Assembly (NCBI GenBank): GCA_045577175.1
Contig: JAZNHT010000051.1
Coordinates: forward strand, 1-43,102
Length of the DNA: 43,102 nucleotides
Direction: 5' to 3'
Origin: SIG701 sp045577175
GTDB lineage: Bacteria > Bacillota > Clostridia > Oscillospirales > CAG-272
Shown: in pieces, positions 16,013-24,310 of the stretch
Layout: every line of letters begins with the position of its first letter
How positions within the stretch are numbered: position 1 is the stretch's first letter
Notes under the pieces: model-generated
What the model was told of the DNA's origin: nothing
Databases searched by the model: none
The model's input: only the letters and a program-made list of their open reading frames with translations
Position numbers and translations under genes: made by a program

Positions 16013-16030
16013 AACGTAATCCTGCCTTTC

Positions 16031-17434
16031 TCAGAATCGGAAGTAGAGGAACGGGCTGAACGAGCCGTCCACGAGGTATGCGGTAACGACCAGAAGGAGC
16101 GCGATCATCACGGGTGCCTCAAGGATGTTTGCGATCTTTTTTGTTTTTTCGCTTTCGGCAAACTTGATGGCTGTATTTTTCACAAGCGGCGTTGCACCGA
16201 TGACCGCGAAGACGAAGATCACCGCATAGCTGCGCAGGTAGTAGAGTGTTTCACTGTTGACGGCAGGGATATTCAAAGCGCCGAACATACCGCCGAGGTC
16301 TGTCAGAATGCCGCCGAGGGAGGGCGCGCCGAAGATGACGAAGCTGACAAGCACCATAAACAGGAGATAGACGTGGGACAAAACGGCAGGCAGCTTTTTC
16401 AGAATCTTACCGAGCCACAGCTTCTCAAGAATGAGGAAGATGGCGAAGTACACGCCCCAGAGGACAAAGTTCCAGCTTGCACCGTGCCAGAAGCCGGTAA
16501 ACATCCATACGACAAAGATGTTGAAAAGCCAGCGCGGCGTGGAGCAGCGGTTGCCGCCCATGGGCACATAGACGTAATCGCGGAACCACGAGCCGAGGGA
16601 CATATGCCAGCGGCGCCAGAATTCGGTGATACTTTTGGAAATATAGGGATAGTTGAAGTTTTCGAGGAAGCGGAATCCGAAGATTTTGCCCAGTCCGATT
16701 GCCATATCGCTGTAGCCGGAGAAATCGAAGTAGATCTGCAAGGATGCGGCGATGGCGTACATCCAGTAAAAGAGGACGGAGGGAGATTCGCTTGCGCGGA
16801 AAATATCGCAGAGCTTACCGAGCTGGTCGGCGATGAGAATCTTTTTCGCGAGACCGACCGTGAAGCGGAATGCGCCTGCGGAGAATTTCTCCATCGAATG
16901 GGTGCGCGTCTCCAAATCTTCATTAATATCCGAGTAGCGGACGATCGGACCGGCAATCAGCTGCGGGAAAAGAACAACGTACGTTGCGAGATTGATGTAA
17001 TTCTTCTGCGCAGGCACGTCACCGCGGTACACGTCGATCACGTAGCTGAGGCTTTGGAACGTGTAGAAGCTGATACCGACGGGCAGAGCGAGCTTCAGAA
17101 GCGGAACACTTACGCCGAAAAGCGCATTCACGTTTTCAATAAAGAAATCCGCATATTTGAAGAAGGCAAGGAAAAGGACGCTTGCGCCTACACCGATCCA
17201 CAAAAAGACCTTGGCAAGCGGTTTGCCGCGGAAATTTTCGATCTGTATGCCGGCTTCGTAGCAGATGGTGATGGTGAGGAGCATGAGAAGCGTGTACTTC
17301 GGCTCACCCCAGAAGTAGAAAAACAGGCTGACAACCAAAAGAACGGTGTTTTTCATAAACCTCGGTGCGGTGCAGTACAGCACGAGCACCAAGGGGAGAA
17401 AGTAGAACAAAAACGGAATGCTGGAAAATAACAT
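16031..17434 (-). CDS. MBOAT-family O-acyltransferase (AlgI/DltB-like)
   Basis: A 467-residue membrane protein with about ten to twelve membrane segments. Family marks are present: LPVGISFYTFQSLSYVIDVYRG, FPQLIAGPIVRY, YFDFSGYSDMAIGLG, ITEFWRRWHMSLGSWFRDYVYVPMGG and FTGFWHGASWNF with the expected catalytic His317. AlgI-type MBOATs pass acetyl groups across the membrane for O-acetylation of surface glycans. Together with the DHHW protein it forms a complete predicted acetylation pair. A terminator precedes it and I see no clear promoter in the 50 bp between, so it may depend partly on read-through. Confidence 0.93.
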   Translation of the reverse strand: MLFSSIPFLFYFLPLVLVLYCTAPRFMKNTVLLVVSLFFYFWGEPKYTLLMLLTITICYEAGIQIENFRGKPLAKVFLWIGVGASVLFLAFFKYADFFIENVNALFGVSVPLLKLALPVGISFYTFQSLSYVIDVYRGDVPAQKNYINLATYVVLFPQLIAGPIVRYSDINEDLETRTHSMEKFSAGAFRFTVGLAKKILIADQLGKLCDIFRASESPSVLFYWMYAIAASLQIYFDFSGYSDMAIGLGKIFGFRFLENFNYPYISKSITEFWRRWHMSLGSWFRDYVYVPMGGNRCSTPRWLFNIFVVWMFTGFWHGASWNFVLWGVYFAIFLILEKLWLGKILKKLPAVLSHVYLLFMVLVSFVIFGAPSLGGILTDLGGMFGALNIPAVNSETLYYLRSYAVIFVFAVIGATPLVKNTAIKFAESEKTKKIANILEAPVMIALLLVVTAYLVDGSFSPFLYFRF

Positions 17435-17482
17435 ACGTTTCTCCTTGCGGTGAAATTAGTTTATGACGTTAACTTTTTGGCG

Positions 17483-17515
17483 AAAAAACGCGCCCCTGTA
17501 CGGGGACAGAGGCGC
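17483..17515 (-). terminator. Terminator between lipoprotein and MBOAT genes
   Basis: ACAGAGGCGC (17506-17515) pairs with GCGCCCCTGT (17490-17499) with one wobble pair, followed on the minus strand by seven bases rich in T. It may set a lower level for the acetylation pair. Confidence 0.65.
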
Positions 17516-17538
17516 ATTCTGTTTTGTGGGATCAGAGA

Positions 17539-18168
17539 TTACTCGATAACCTGCTCCGCGAGAGGCGTAGCGTTCGGGTATGCCTCAAGGAGCTTTGCTT
17601 CGAAGTTGTCGATGAGCTCACCGTTGCCGTATGCATAGATGAGGTAGGTGTCATCGATGGAAACCATCACGAGCTTCTCCGGGAAGCCGCACATCCACTG
17701 CGTGCCGAGGATGTTCTCCTTAGCAGCGGAGAAAACGGGGATGAGGTCATCCGGGTTGGTAACGCGGACAGCCGCAGCGGTGAAGGTGTTGAGGTTCATC
17801 ATGTGGATGAGGTTAGCGGCATCGTCGATCTTCTCGATCTCGGAAGCAGGGAAGTTCATCGTTGCGATGAAGCCCTCAGACTCGGTGAGGGAGTATCGGC
17901 CGGGACCTTCCATGTTCATGTTCTCCTCGGAGGAGTCACCGCCTGCTGCGGGGAACTTTTCGGTCTCTGCGTCGTAGAGAGCCCAAATGGTGTTCAGAAT
18001 CTCAAGGGAGTCGGTGATAACGGGAGCTTCGGGCGTGGTATCCTCGGGCGTGGTGTCGCTTTCGCCTGCATTGGGGGTGCCTTCGTCAGAAACGGGATCC
18101 TTGGAGCAGGCTGCGATGGAGAAAACCATTACGAATGCGAGGAGTGCGATCAGAATCTTCTTAAACAT
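17539..18168 (-). CDS. Small exported lipoprotein (DUF4358-like)
   Basis: The 209-residue product starts with a lipoprotein signal (MFKKILIALLAFVMVFSIAAC, lipid Cys21), then a Pro/Thr/Asp-rich linker and a globular domain of about 150 residues. I chose the second ATG (18168) because AGGA is well spaced from it; the ATG at 18177 touches the ribosome binding site. Size, layout and the MBOAT/DHHW neighbours fit the DUF4358 lipoproteins of Clostridia, but that family call is from memory. It lies 30 bp after the anti-sigma gene with no promoter seen, so it is probably part of the sigma operon. The role is unknown. Confidence 0.75.
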   Translation of the reverse strand: MFKKILIALLAFVMVFSIAACSKDPVSDEGTPNAGESDTTPEDTTPEAPVITDSLEILNTIWALYDAETEKFPAAGGDSSEENMNMEGPGRYSLTESEGFIATMNFPASEIEKIDDAANLIHMMNLNTFTAAAVRVTNPDDLIPVFSAAKENILGTQWMCGFPEKLVMVSIDDTYLIYAYGNGELIDNFEAKLLEAYPNATPLAEQVIE

Positions 18169-18198
18169 AGTGAACATTTCCTTTTCTAAAAAAATTTT

Positions 18199-18822
18199 TT
18201 ATTTTTCGGACAATGTGCCGGAGATGCTCCAGCTTTTATCCGATTTAACATAAGTAAGGGTGACGGTGCCGAGCAGATTTCCGTCCGCATCGGTGAAGCG
18301 CGCCGTCAAAGGGGAGCGCGTCTCACAGTCTGTGAGGGACCAGTACAGGGTGTCGCCGTTTTTGATCTCGCCGGAGAAGCCGGCGTAGGTGTAATTTCCG
18401 CTGCCGTCGGGCAACAGAAGGAATCCTTCGGTGATCTCGATATGTGCATCTATGCCGAAGTTTGCGCGAAGCGGGATGCAGTTTTCCGCACTTGCGGTCA
18501 GATCGTCCGTACCGGAGATCTCAAACAGATGGAAGCGCATACGCGGATCGGTGTATGAAACCGTTTCGGTTGCCGCCGTGCGCGGGGATTCGCTGAGACG
18601 TGCGTTTGCCGTGTAGATGCCGGCACGGCTGTTCAGCGTGCCCGTGAGTATCGCGGTGCAGATCAGTACCAGTGCGCATAGAGCACCTGCCGTGCGCATG
18701 ATTTTTCCTGTGCTCCATGTGCGGGAAGCCTGTCGGCTTGCATGGAGATTCAGAATATCCGCACGCAAGTCCCGCGTGAGCCGGATGCTTTTGTATGCTT
18801 TTACGGATTCTTCGTCCAGCAC
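18199..18822 (-). CDS. Putative anti-sigma factor, single membrane span
   Basis: A 207-residue protein with a cytosolic N-terminus of about 43 residues, one membrane segment (about 44-62) and an exported C-terminal domain rich in beta strands. It lies 22 bp after an ECF sigma gene, the usual place for its anti-sigma partner. No zinc-binding H-x3-C-x2-C motif is visible, so it is not a classic ZAS anti-sigma. The outer domain matches nothing I recognise. The assignment rests on layout and position. Confidence 0.6.
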   Translation of the reverse strand: MLDEESVKAYKSIRLTRDLRADILNLHASRQASRTWSTGKIMRTAGALCALVLICTAILTGTLNSRAGIYTANARLSESPRTAATETVSYTDPRMRFHLFEISGTDDLTASAENCIPLRANFGIDAHIEITEGFLLLPDGSGNYTYAGFSGEIKNGDTLYWSLTDCETRSPLTARFTDADGNLLGTVTLTYVKSDKSWSISGTLSEK

Positions 18823-18844
18823 GGGAAACCTCCTTTTTGCAAAT

Positions 18845-19321
18845 TTACTTTTTCAGGAGTGCCTCGCGCAGCATGTCCCGTCCGCGGCTCAGCCGCATTT
18901 TGACGGCGGAGGGGGATAGGGAGAGTGCCTGTGCGATTTCGTCAATGCTCATCTCTTCGAGATGGTAGAGGATGATGGCGGTTTTGTACTTCTCGGGCAG
19001 TGTGTACACCGCGTCGAGGGCAGGGGTGCTCTTTTCGCGCACGCCGATGTCGGTAAGCACCTCAATCGGAAGCCACGCGCGCACTTTGCGCCGCCGCATC
19101 ATATCCTTGCACTGATTGATCAGAACTCGGAGAAGCCACGCCTTCTCATGCTCGCTGTCGGAAAACTCGGGCGCACGGTCGAGGTAGCGGCAGAACGCAT
19201 TCTGCACGGCATCCTCCGCATCGGACGAGCTTCTCAGCATCGATACAGCGAGACGGTAGAGCATATCGGCGTAGGTGTCATAGACACGACGGAAAGCATC
19301 ATGGCGGCCGTCTGCCTGCAT
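18845..19321 (-). CDS. ECF-type RNA polymerase sigma factor
   Basis: The 158-residue protein has region 2 (FRRVYDTYADMLYRLAVSMLRSSSDAEDAVQNAFCRYL, then WLLRVLINQCKDMMRRRK) and region 4 (LPEKYKTAIILYHLEEMSIDEIAQALSLSPSAVKMRLSRGRDMLR). The ATG at 19321 is preceded by GGAG at a good distance; the longer frame to 19363 is less likely. It probably responds to an envelope signal through the membrane protein encoded next, and its operon appears to include the lipoprotein. Confidence 0.93.
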   Translation of the reverse strand: MQADGRHDAFRRVYDTYADMLYRLAVSMLRSSSDAEDAVQNAFCRYLDRAPEFSDSEHEKAWLLRVLINQCKDMMRRRKVRAWLPIEVLTDIGVREKSTPALDAVYTLPEKYKTAIILYHLEEMSIDEIAQALSLSPSAVKMRLSRGRDMLREALLKK

Positions 19322-19420
19322 CTGATCAACTCCTTTGCAATATACACGCATACAAATGTGCATCGGTCACATAAAAAATAAAAAATCCGAAAATTTTTTA
19401 TTTTTTCGCAATCACCTACT

Positions 19421-19448
19421 ATTATATACTGTTTTCATGAAGAAGTCA
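19421..19448 (-). promoter_or_regulatory. Promoter of the sigma-factor operon
   Basis: On the minus strand a perfect TATAAT (19421-19426) lies 17 bp from GTGACT, about 100 bp upstream of the start. The leader between them is very AT-rich. Confidence 0.6.
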
Positions 19449-19512
19449 CGCTTTTTTGTGAAATTTTTTCTCTGTAAGCGTTTTTTGTACGATTCGCCGA
19501 AAAAATACAGCA

Positions 19513-19560
19513 AAAAAGCATCGGCAAGGGATGCTTACGTGCCGCCTGCCGATGCTTTTT
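19513..19560 (-). terminator. Terminator of the serine hydrolase gene
   Basis: GCATCGGCA (19518-19526) is the reverse complement of TGCCGATGC (19547-19555), with A runs left and T runs right. The stop codon of the serine hydrolase lies in the loop. Confidence 0.7.
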
Positions 19561-21337
19561 CATGTTCTGCTGCTTTTTTGATACGGATTTCGGGGGAGAA
19601 GGCCTTGTAGACGCGGTAGCGCACGTAGTCGCGGTCGATTTTTCCGAGTGCGCCGCTTAAAACAGGGGAGGCTGCAAAATTCTCCTGGAACGAGAGCAAA
19701 CGGGAGAAAATAAACTCGCTTCCGGGCTGCTCGTATGCCTTCAGATACGGATGTACGCCCGTGTAGTAGATTTTGAAATACCGTGTCAGCGGCGTTTCCG
19801 TAAACGTCACACGGATTTTCAGAAGCGGTTGTCCGTCTTCGTCCTTGAGAAACTGTCCGAGCGTTTTCACATGATACGGAACACCGGAAAAGGACAGATC
19901 GGCATCCGCTGAGACACCGAATCCGACGGGCAGAAGGTATCCTGCCTCCGCTTCGGTGAAGGTCATGTAGAACGAATTTTCATTTTTGAGAAAGGATACG
20001 GAGGAAAATCCGCTTCCGTAGTTGTTCTGTGCCACCTGCAAAATCAGCGGCATGAGACTGACGGACGGCGCGTTCGGATCGTCGCTTGCAAAGCGAACGC
20101 CGTGCAGACGGTCGCATTCGGGCGGCAAGACGGGAGCCGGTGCTTCTTTTTTGATCGGGAACAGCTTTTTCAAAAACGGCTTTTTCGGCACCGTTTTTTT
20201 AGGTGCATGTTCTTTCAGCGAGAAGATCGTATTTTGAAGCAGCTTATGTGCTTCGTCATTCGGCGGCAGAACGGTGGAACGAGACGTTCCGAAATACCGC
20301 GCGGCGGCAGGAAAGAAGCTGCTCGACTGAAAAATCTCATCGTTGCCTGCGTTTGTGACGAGCAGAACGCCGCTGTCCTTGAATCCGAGCACGTTTTGCC
20401 CGAGCATTCCGTTAAACAGAAACGAATTTGTTTCCCGTCCGCACCAGATGTGGTAGCCGTAATCGTACAGCTTGGATACGGATTTGGCAGAAACCTTCAC
20501 GGTGGTCGCGTCCTCAATCCATTCGCGACGGACGAGCTGCTTGCCCATCCATTCACCGCCCTGCATGACGAGCAGACCGATTTTTGCCATATCCTCCGGT
20601 AAAAGAAACAGCCCCCATCCGCCCTTATCGATGCCGTGCGGACAACTCTCCCAATGATACTCCGTGATGCCGAGCGGCTGAAAGAGACGCTCGTGCAAAA
20701 ATTCGGACAGGCGCTTGCCTGTTTTGATTCCGACGATGGCGGAGAGAATATACGAGTTCAGACTGTTATACGAAAACGCGCCCGGGGCAAACGAGCCGCC
20801 GAAATATCCCTTGATCCAGTCCTTTTCGGTGAGCATGGATGCCTCATTGAACGAGGCACCCGTCGTCATCGTGAGCAGGTGACGTACCGTCAGCTCCTTC
20901 GCCGTGATACGGGAGAGCGGCGTCAATTTGCCCTCAAAAAGATCGGTCAGCTTTTCGTCAAGGGAGAGCTTTCCGTCTCCGATAAGCATTCCGATGGCAA
21001 GGGAGGTAATGCTTTTTGAGGCGGAGTACGTCTGCTTCCACGTATGCAGAGAGTGCTCGCCGAACGTTGCCTCGGCGGCGATTTTTCCATTCCGCAGAAT
21101 GAGAACGCTGTGCATATTCAGCGTTTCATCCCTGGAGAGTACCGAGAGAAAGGAGGCGATTTTTGCGCTGTCAAGACCGACCTCCTCGGGGCGAACGCGC
21201 GGCAGAGGCGTTTGTGGCGAGGAAAGCCGACACGGCGGTTTTTGTACCGGATCGGGCAGAATCGGCTTGCGCACCTTTTGTGTGTCGGCAATGCGCCCGA
21301 GCAACGTGATTGTGTTTCCGATACTGCTGATACTCAC
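19535..21337 (-). CDS. Class C beta-lactamase-family serine hydrolase
   Basis: Residues about 50-350 form the penicillin-binding-protein/beta-lactamase fold: nucleophile Ser105 in YSASKSIT (S-x-x-K), Tyr190 in FSYNSLNSY (the Y-x-N/S motif), and LTVRHLLTMTTGASF. A Lys/Pro-rich linker (about 375-400) joins a C-terminal beta-rich domain of about 190 residues of unknown type. There is no signal peptide, so the protein seems cytosolic, unusual for a peptidoglycan-active enzyme; esterase or peptidase activity is possible. It lies 50 bp after the solute-binding lipoprotein gene and probably shares its promoter. At 600 residues it is long for the family because of the extra domain. Confidence 0.85.
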   Translation of the reverse strand: MSISSIGNTITLLGRIADTQKVRKPILPDPVQKPPCRLSSPQTPLPRVRPEEVGLDSAKIASFLSVLSRDETLNMHSVLILRNGKIAAEATFGEHSLHTWKQTYSASKSITSLAIGMLIGDGKLSLDEKLTDLFEGKLTPLSRITAKELTVRHLLTMTTGASFNEASMLTEKDWIKGYFGGSFAPGAFSYNSLNSYILSAIVGIKTGKRLSEFLHERLFQPLGITEYHWESCPHGIDKGGWGLFLLPEDMAKIGLLVMQGGEWMGKQLVRREWIEDATTVKVSAKSVSKLYDYGYHIWCGRETNSFLFNGMLGQNVLGFKDSGVLLVTNAGNDEIFQSSSFFPAAARYFGTSRSTVLPPNDEAHKLLQNTIFSLKEHAPKKTVPKKPFLKKLFPIKKEAPAPVLPPECDRLHGVRFASDDPNAPSVSLMPLILQVAQNNYGSGFSSVSFLKNENSFYMTFTEAEAGYLLPVGFGVSADADLSFSGVPYHVKTLGQFLKDEDGQPLLKIRVTFTETPLTRYFKIYYTGVHPYLKAYEQPGSEFIFSRLLSFQENFAASPVLSGALGKIDRDYVRYRVYKAFSPEIRIKKAAEHEKASAGGT

Positions 21338-21387
21338 GGCGTACCTCCTTTCATACAGGCTGCGTGCCCGGCATATAGTAAATTGGA

Positions 21388-22842
21388 TCAGTTTGCGGCG
21401 GGGTAAGCGTCAGCGAGATGCGTGTTTACCGCATCCGTGTCAATCAGCTCTGCGAAATCTCCGCCGGAGGCGATAGCTTCCAGTGCTCCGTATGTGGATT
21501 CGAAGAGGATGCCGTCTGCCCGACCGAAGGAATAAGCGAAATCATATGTGCGCGCAGACGCGAGGATTTCGATCATGTTGGCGGAATCGTTGTCACGCAG
21601 GACATGATGCACGGTGTGCGTCAGGTAAGCGTCGGAGATCACGCCGTAGGAGGATGCGTTGAGGGCGGAGAGGATGACGGATGTTTTCATTACGTCAGAG
21701 GTGTTTTTCTGCACACCGAAGAACAGCGTGTCGGGAGAGGCAAGCGTGACGTAGCCGCTTTGGGAGGCATCCGCTTTCGGCAGAGGGAGGATGCCCCAGC
21801 TTACATTTCCGTTAATCATCCAATCCATGACGTACATTCGTTCTACCATGAACAGAGACTCTCCCGAATAGAAGCGGCTGACGCCGCTGTCCGTATCCGT
21901 ATGCGCGGAAGCATCGCTGTACAAAGAGAGAAGCACGGACAAAGCCTCTGAGGTGTCCTCGGCAAGCGCAAGCACAGGTGTGCCGCTCTCTTTGCGGATC
22001 ATCGTTTCTCCGCACGAATAAAAGACAGAGGCAGGCAGGGTGTCCGCCGCATACTGCGATGAATACGAGGCGAGATTTGTGCCCGTGGCTTCGTTTATGC
22101 CGGGGACGGATGCACAGATTTCAAAGAAGCGATCCCACGTCCAGCTGCCGCTGTATACGTCTTCATAGGGGAGTGTCAGATTGTTATCGGTGAACAGATC
22201 CCGATTGAAGAAGAGTGCGGTTTGCATCGCTTCCTCAAAGGAGGCGGCACCTGCGATTCCGTATGTGGCATCCCCGATCGTGGCGGCATCGGCCGATCCG
22301 TAGTCAAAATACGGCATATCCGCGCGGAAAAACGGCATACTGTTTACATTCAGAAGCAGATCGTTTGTGACAAACGTACCGATCGCATACTGCGGAAGCA
22401 TCAGAAGATCCGCAAAATATTCGTCCGCCTGCACGCTCACGCGGACAGTTTCCGCATAGTCCGCTTCGTTTACGGCGGTCGGAACGAGAAGTATGTTGTA
22501 TTTTTCCTCAATCTGCTTGTTTCGTTCGTATTTGGCGGCAGAATATACCGTGCTGTTTTCCTCGGGACGGAGCACGTCCGTGCGCGGCGTGGCGATTACA
22601 AAGGAAGCGTTTTCGAAATCCGCCTCGGGCAGAGCGTCGAGATACGTCTGTGCGGCGGCTTTGTATGCGTCCGTGCGGTCGATTACCGTTACCTGCTCGG
22701 GAGAGGAGGTGTGCGGCGTATCTGTGTCTGTCTCTCCCTCCGTATGTACGGGCGGAGTGTCGGTATCGGCAGAAGTGCCGCATCCGCTTAAAATAAGTGT
22801 CAATATCAGAAAGAGTGCGGCGGATCGGATCAAGGCGTTCAT
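21388..22842 (-). CDS. Extracellular solute-binding lipoprotein (ABC type)
   Basis: The 484-residue product has a lipoprotein signal with LSGC (Cys21), a Thr/Asp-rich linker, and a two-lobed binding-protein fold of the sugar-binding (family 1) kind: YERNKQIEEKYNILLV, ADLLMLPQYAIGTFV, ALFFNRDLF, W-T-W-D-R-F-F-E-I, and GILPLPKAD. No permease or ATPase gene is nearby, so it either feeds a transporter encoded elsewhere or has another surface role. It is the first gene of a probable two-gene operon with the serine hydrolase. Confidence 0.82.
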   Translation of the reverse strand: MNALIRSAALFLILTLILSGCGTSADTDTPPVHTEGETDTDTPHTSSPEQVTVIDRTDAYKAAAQTYLDALPEADFENASFVIATPRTDVLRPEENSTVYSAAKYERNKQIEEKYNILLVPTAVNEADYAETVRVSVQADEYFADLLMLPQYAIGTFVTNDLLLNVNSMPFFRADMPYFDYGSADAATIGDATYGIAGAASFEEAMQTALFFNRDLFTDNNLTLPYEDVYSGSWTWDRFFEICASVPGINEATGTNLASYSSQYAADTLPASVFYSCGETMIRKESGTPVLALAEDTSEALSVLLSLYSDASAHTDTDSGVSRFYSGESLFMVERMYVMDWMINGNVSWGILPLPKADASQSGYVTLASPDTLFFGVQKNTSDVMKTSVILSALNASSYGVISDAYLTHTVHHVLRDNDSANMIEILASARTYDFAYSFGRADGILFESTYGALEAIASGGDFAELIDTDAVNTHLADAYPAAN

Positions 22843-22886
22843 CGGGGCATCCTCCGTATAAAGCGAAATAAATATGGTATAAAAGT

Positions 22887-22915
22887 ATTATACTAAAGGA
22901 TAGGCTATAAGTCAA
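22887..22915 (-). promoter_or_regulatory. Promoter of the solute-binding lipoprotein operon
   Basis: On the minus strand TTGACT (22910-22915), a 17-bp spacer and TATAAT (22887-22892), about 45 bp before the start. Confidence 0.85.
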
Positions 22916-22978
22916 CTTCCTATTCAAGACAAGTTTGTGAACAATTGTGAACGAGAGGGGTGTGGTAAATATTGTGCG

Positions 22979-23007
22979 TTGCAATCGGAGGCATTCTGTG
23001 ATAGAAT
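22979..23007 (+). promoter_or_regulatory. Promoter of the cell-wall hydrolase gene
   Basis: TTGCAA (22979-22984), a 17-bp spacer and TAGAAT (23002-23007), 23 bp before the ATG at 23031. It supports the short start over the open upstream frame. Confidence 0.75.
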
Positions 23008-23030
23008 TAGGCTTGAAAGGAGAAAAAAGT

Positions 23031-23900
23031 ATGCACTGTATGATTTCCGAATGTAAGATGATTTTGAAAGTTGCGATCCTTCTGTCTGTCGTTCTTTGCC
23101 TGCTTGCGGCGTCCTCCGTGCCTCTGTCGGCACAGACGGTATCCGTACAGACAGAGCCGGTCGGCATGTACATCGACGGTGCCGCATATGGCGGACGCGC
23201 CGTTTTGTACCGCGATACGACGTATGTCGATCTCTTTGAGCTCAGCCGTGCGGTCTATCCGTGCAGTACATCGTATGCGTCGGATACGAAAACGGCGTAT
23301 CTGACGGGAGAGGGCATCGCGCTCACCGCGACGGACGGCGATACGTACATCTGTGTAAACGATCGCTATCTCTGGTGCCCGAACGGTGTGTTCACGGACG
23401 AAGATTATCTGTTCGTGCCGCTTCGTGTCGCCGCGAAAGCACTCGGTGCTGATGTCGCATGGAACGCGGACGAATTTGCCGCGTATGTCACCGTAACGGG
23501 AGAGGGACCGCTTGCACACGCGTCTGATTTTTATGTGGAGAATGAGCTGTACTGGCTCTCGCGGATCATTTACGCCGAGGCAGGCTCAGAGCCGTTTGAC
23601 GGACAGATCGCGGTCGGCAACGTGGTGCTCAACCGTGTGCGCGCGGAGATTTTTCCCTCCAATATCTATGACGTCATTTTCGACCGTCAGTACGGCGTTC
23701 AGTTCACGCCGACTGCAAATGGGATGATCTACTGCACACCGAGCGAGGAGAGCGTAATCGCCGCAAAAATCTGCCTGGAGGGGTACTCGATTTCCTATGA
23801 GATTCTGTACTTCATCAACGCCGCGCTTGCGGAGAATTTCTGGGTGCCAAATAACCGCCCTTACGTTATGACGATCAGCGGACACGATTTCTATTCGTAA
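23031..23900 (+). CDS. SleB-like cell-wall hydrolase with stalk domain
   Basis: The 289-residue exported protein has a signal peptide (about 12-35), a copper-amine-oxidase-N-like stalk domain (about 45-165: MYIDGAAYGGRAVLYRDTTYVDLFELSRAV, then DEDYLFVPLRVAAKALGADVAW), and a C-terminal hydrolase domain of the SleB/CwlJ kind (WLSRIIYAEAGSEPFDGQIAVGNVVLNRV, with the Glu of YAEA as the likely catalytic residue). Such enzymes cut peptidoglycan, in spore formers often the cortex, though many act on vegetative walls. The ATG at 23031 has AAAGGAG upstream. It is monocistronic, ending in the first of two identical terminators. Confidence 0.88.
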   Translation: MHCMISECKMILKVAILLSVVLCLLAASSVPLSAQTVSVQTEPVGMYIDGAAYGGRAVLYRDTTYVDLFELSRAVYPCSTSYASDTKTAYLTGEGIALTATDGDTYICVNDRYLWCPNGVFTDEDYLFVPLRVAAKALGADVAWNADEFAAYVTVTGEGPLAHASDFYVENELYWLSRIIYAEAGSEPFDGQIAVGNVVLNRVRAEIFPSNIYDVIFDRQYGVQFTPTANGMIYCTPSEESVIAAKICLEGYSISYEILYFINAALAENFWVPNNRPYVMTISGHDFYS

Positions 23901-23932
23901 ACAAAACAGGAGTACAGCCGTACTCCTGTTTT
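23899..23932. terminator. Bidirectional terminator, copy 1 of a 34-bp direct repeat
   Basis: ACAGGAGTAC pairs with GTACTCCTGT around AGCC, with T-rich runs outside on both strands. It serves the cell-wall hydrolase on the plus strand and the XRE gene on the minus strand. The whole 34-bp stretch is identical to 25144-25177. Confidence 0.85.
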
Positions 23933-24174
23933 TACTTGATTTCCTGCTCCAGATTGTCAAAAAGAGAAGAATTGAAAAAATCCTGTATCGTGATTTTGAG
24001 TCCGTCGCAGATTTTTTTGATTGTGGAAACGGTCGCACTGTTGTTTCTGCCGCTGACAATATTGTTGAGCGTGGATTGCGTGATGCCGCTGATCGTTGCC
24101 AGTTTGTTGACGGTAATTCCGTTTTCCAGGCAAAGCTCTTCGATTCTGAGCCTTGTCGCTTCTCCGATATTCAT
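23932..24174 (-). CDS. XRE-family helix-turn-helix regulator
   Basis: An 80-residue single-domain DNA-binding protein: TVNKLATISGITQSTLNNIVSGRNNSATVSTIKKICDGL is a Cro/CI-type helix-turn-helix and its following helices, with a short acidic tail. It is divergent from the coiled-coil membrane protein gene at 24311 and probably controls it through the 136-bp gap, where the words TTTTGAG at about 24210 and 24232 are candidate half-sites. Base composition is more AT-rich than in the flanking genes. Confidence 0.85.
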   Translation of the reverse strand: MNIGEATRLRIEELCLENGITVNKLATISGITQSTLNNIVSGRNNSATVSTIKKICDGLKITIQDFFNSSLFDNLEQEIK

Positions 24175-24238
24175 AAAAACCTCTTGTCGTTTTTTATAAT
24201 TCTAACCATTTTGAGATGAAAAAGTTACCTCTTTTGAG

Positions 24239-24267
24239 TTGACAGGCGGATTAATTTATGATATACT
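24239..24267 (+). promoter_or_regulatory. Promoter of the coiled-coil membrane protein gene
   Basis: TTGACA (24239-24244), a 17-bp spacer and TATACT (24262-24267). A TTTTGAG word abuts the -35 box, where the divergent XRE protein could bind. Confidence 0.8.
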
Positions 24268-24310
24268 TGTTTTGGACATCCAAAATTCTACATATTCGGA
24301 GGAGTACTCT

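Noticed and set aside
15338..17431. Plus-strand open frame of about 700 codons opposite the DHHW and MBOAT genes
   Set aside because: It spans two well-supported minus-strand genes and the gap between them, with a composition (many His, Glu and Val) typical of an antisense frame in GC-rich DNA.
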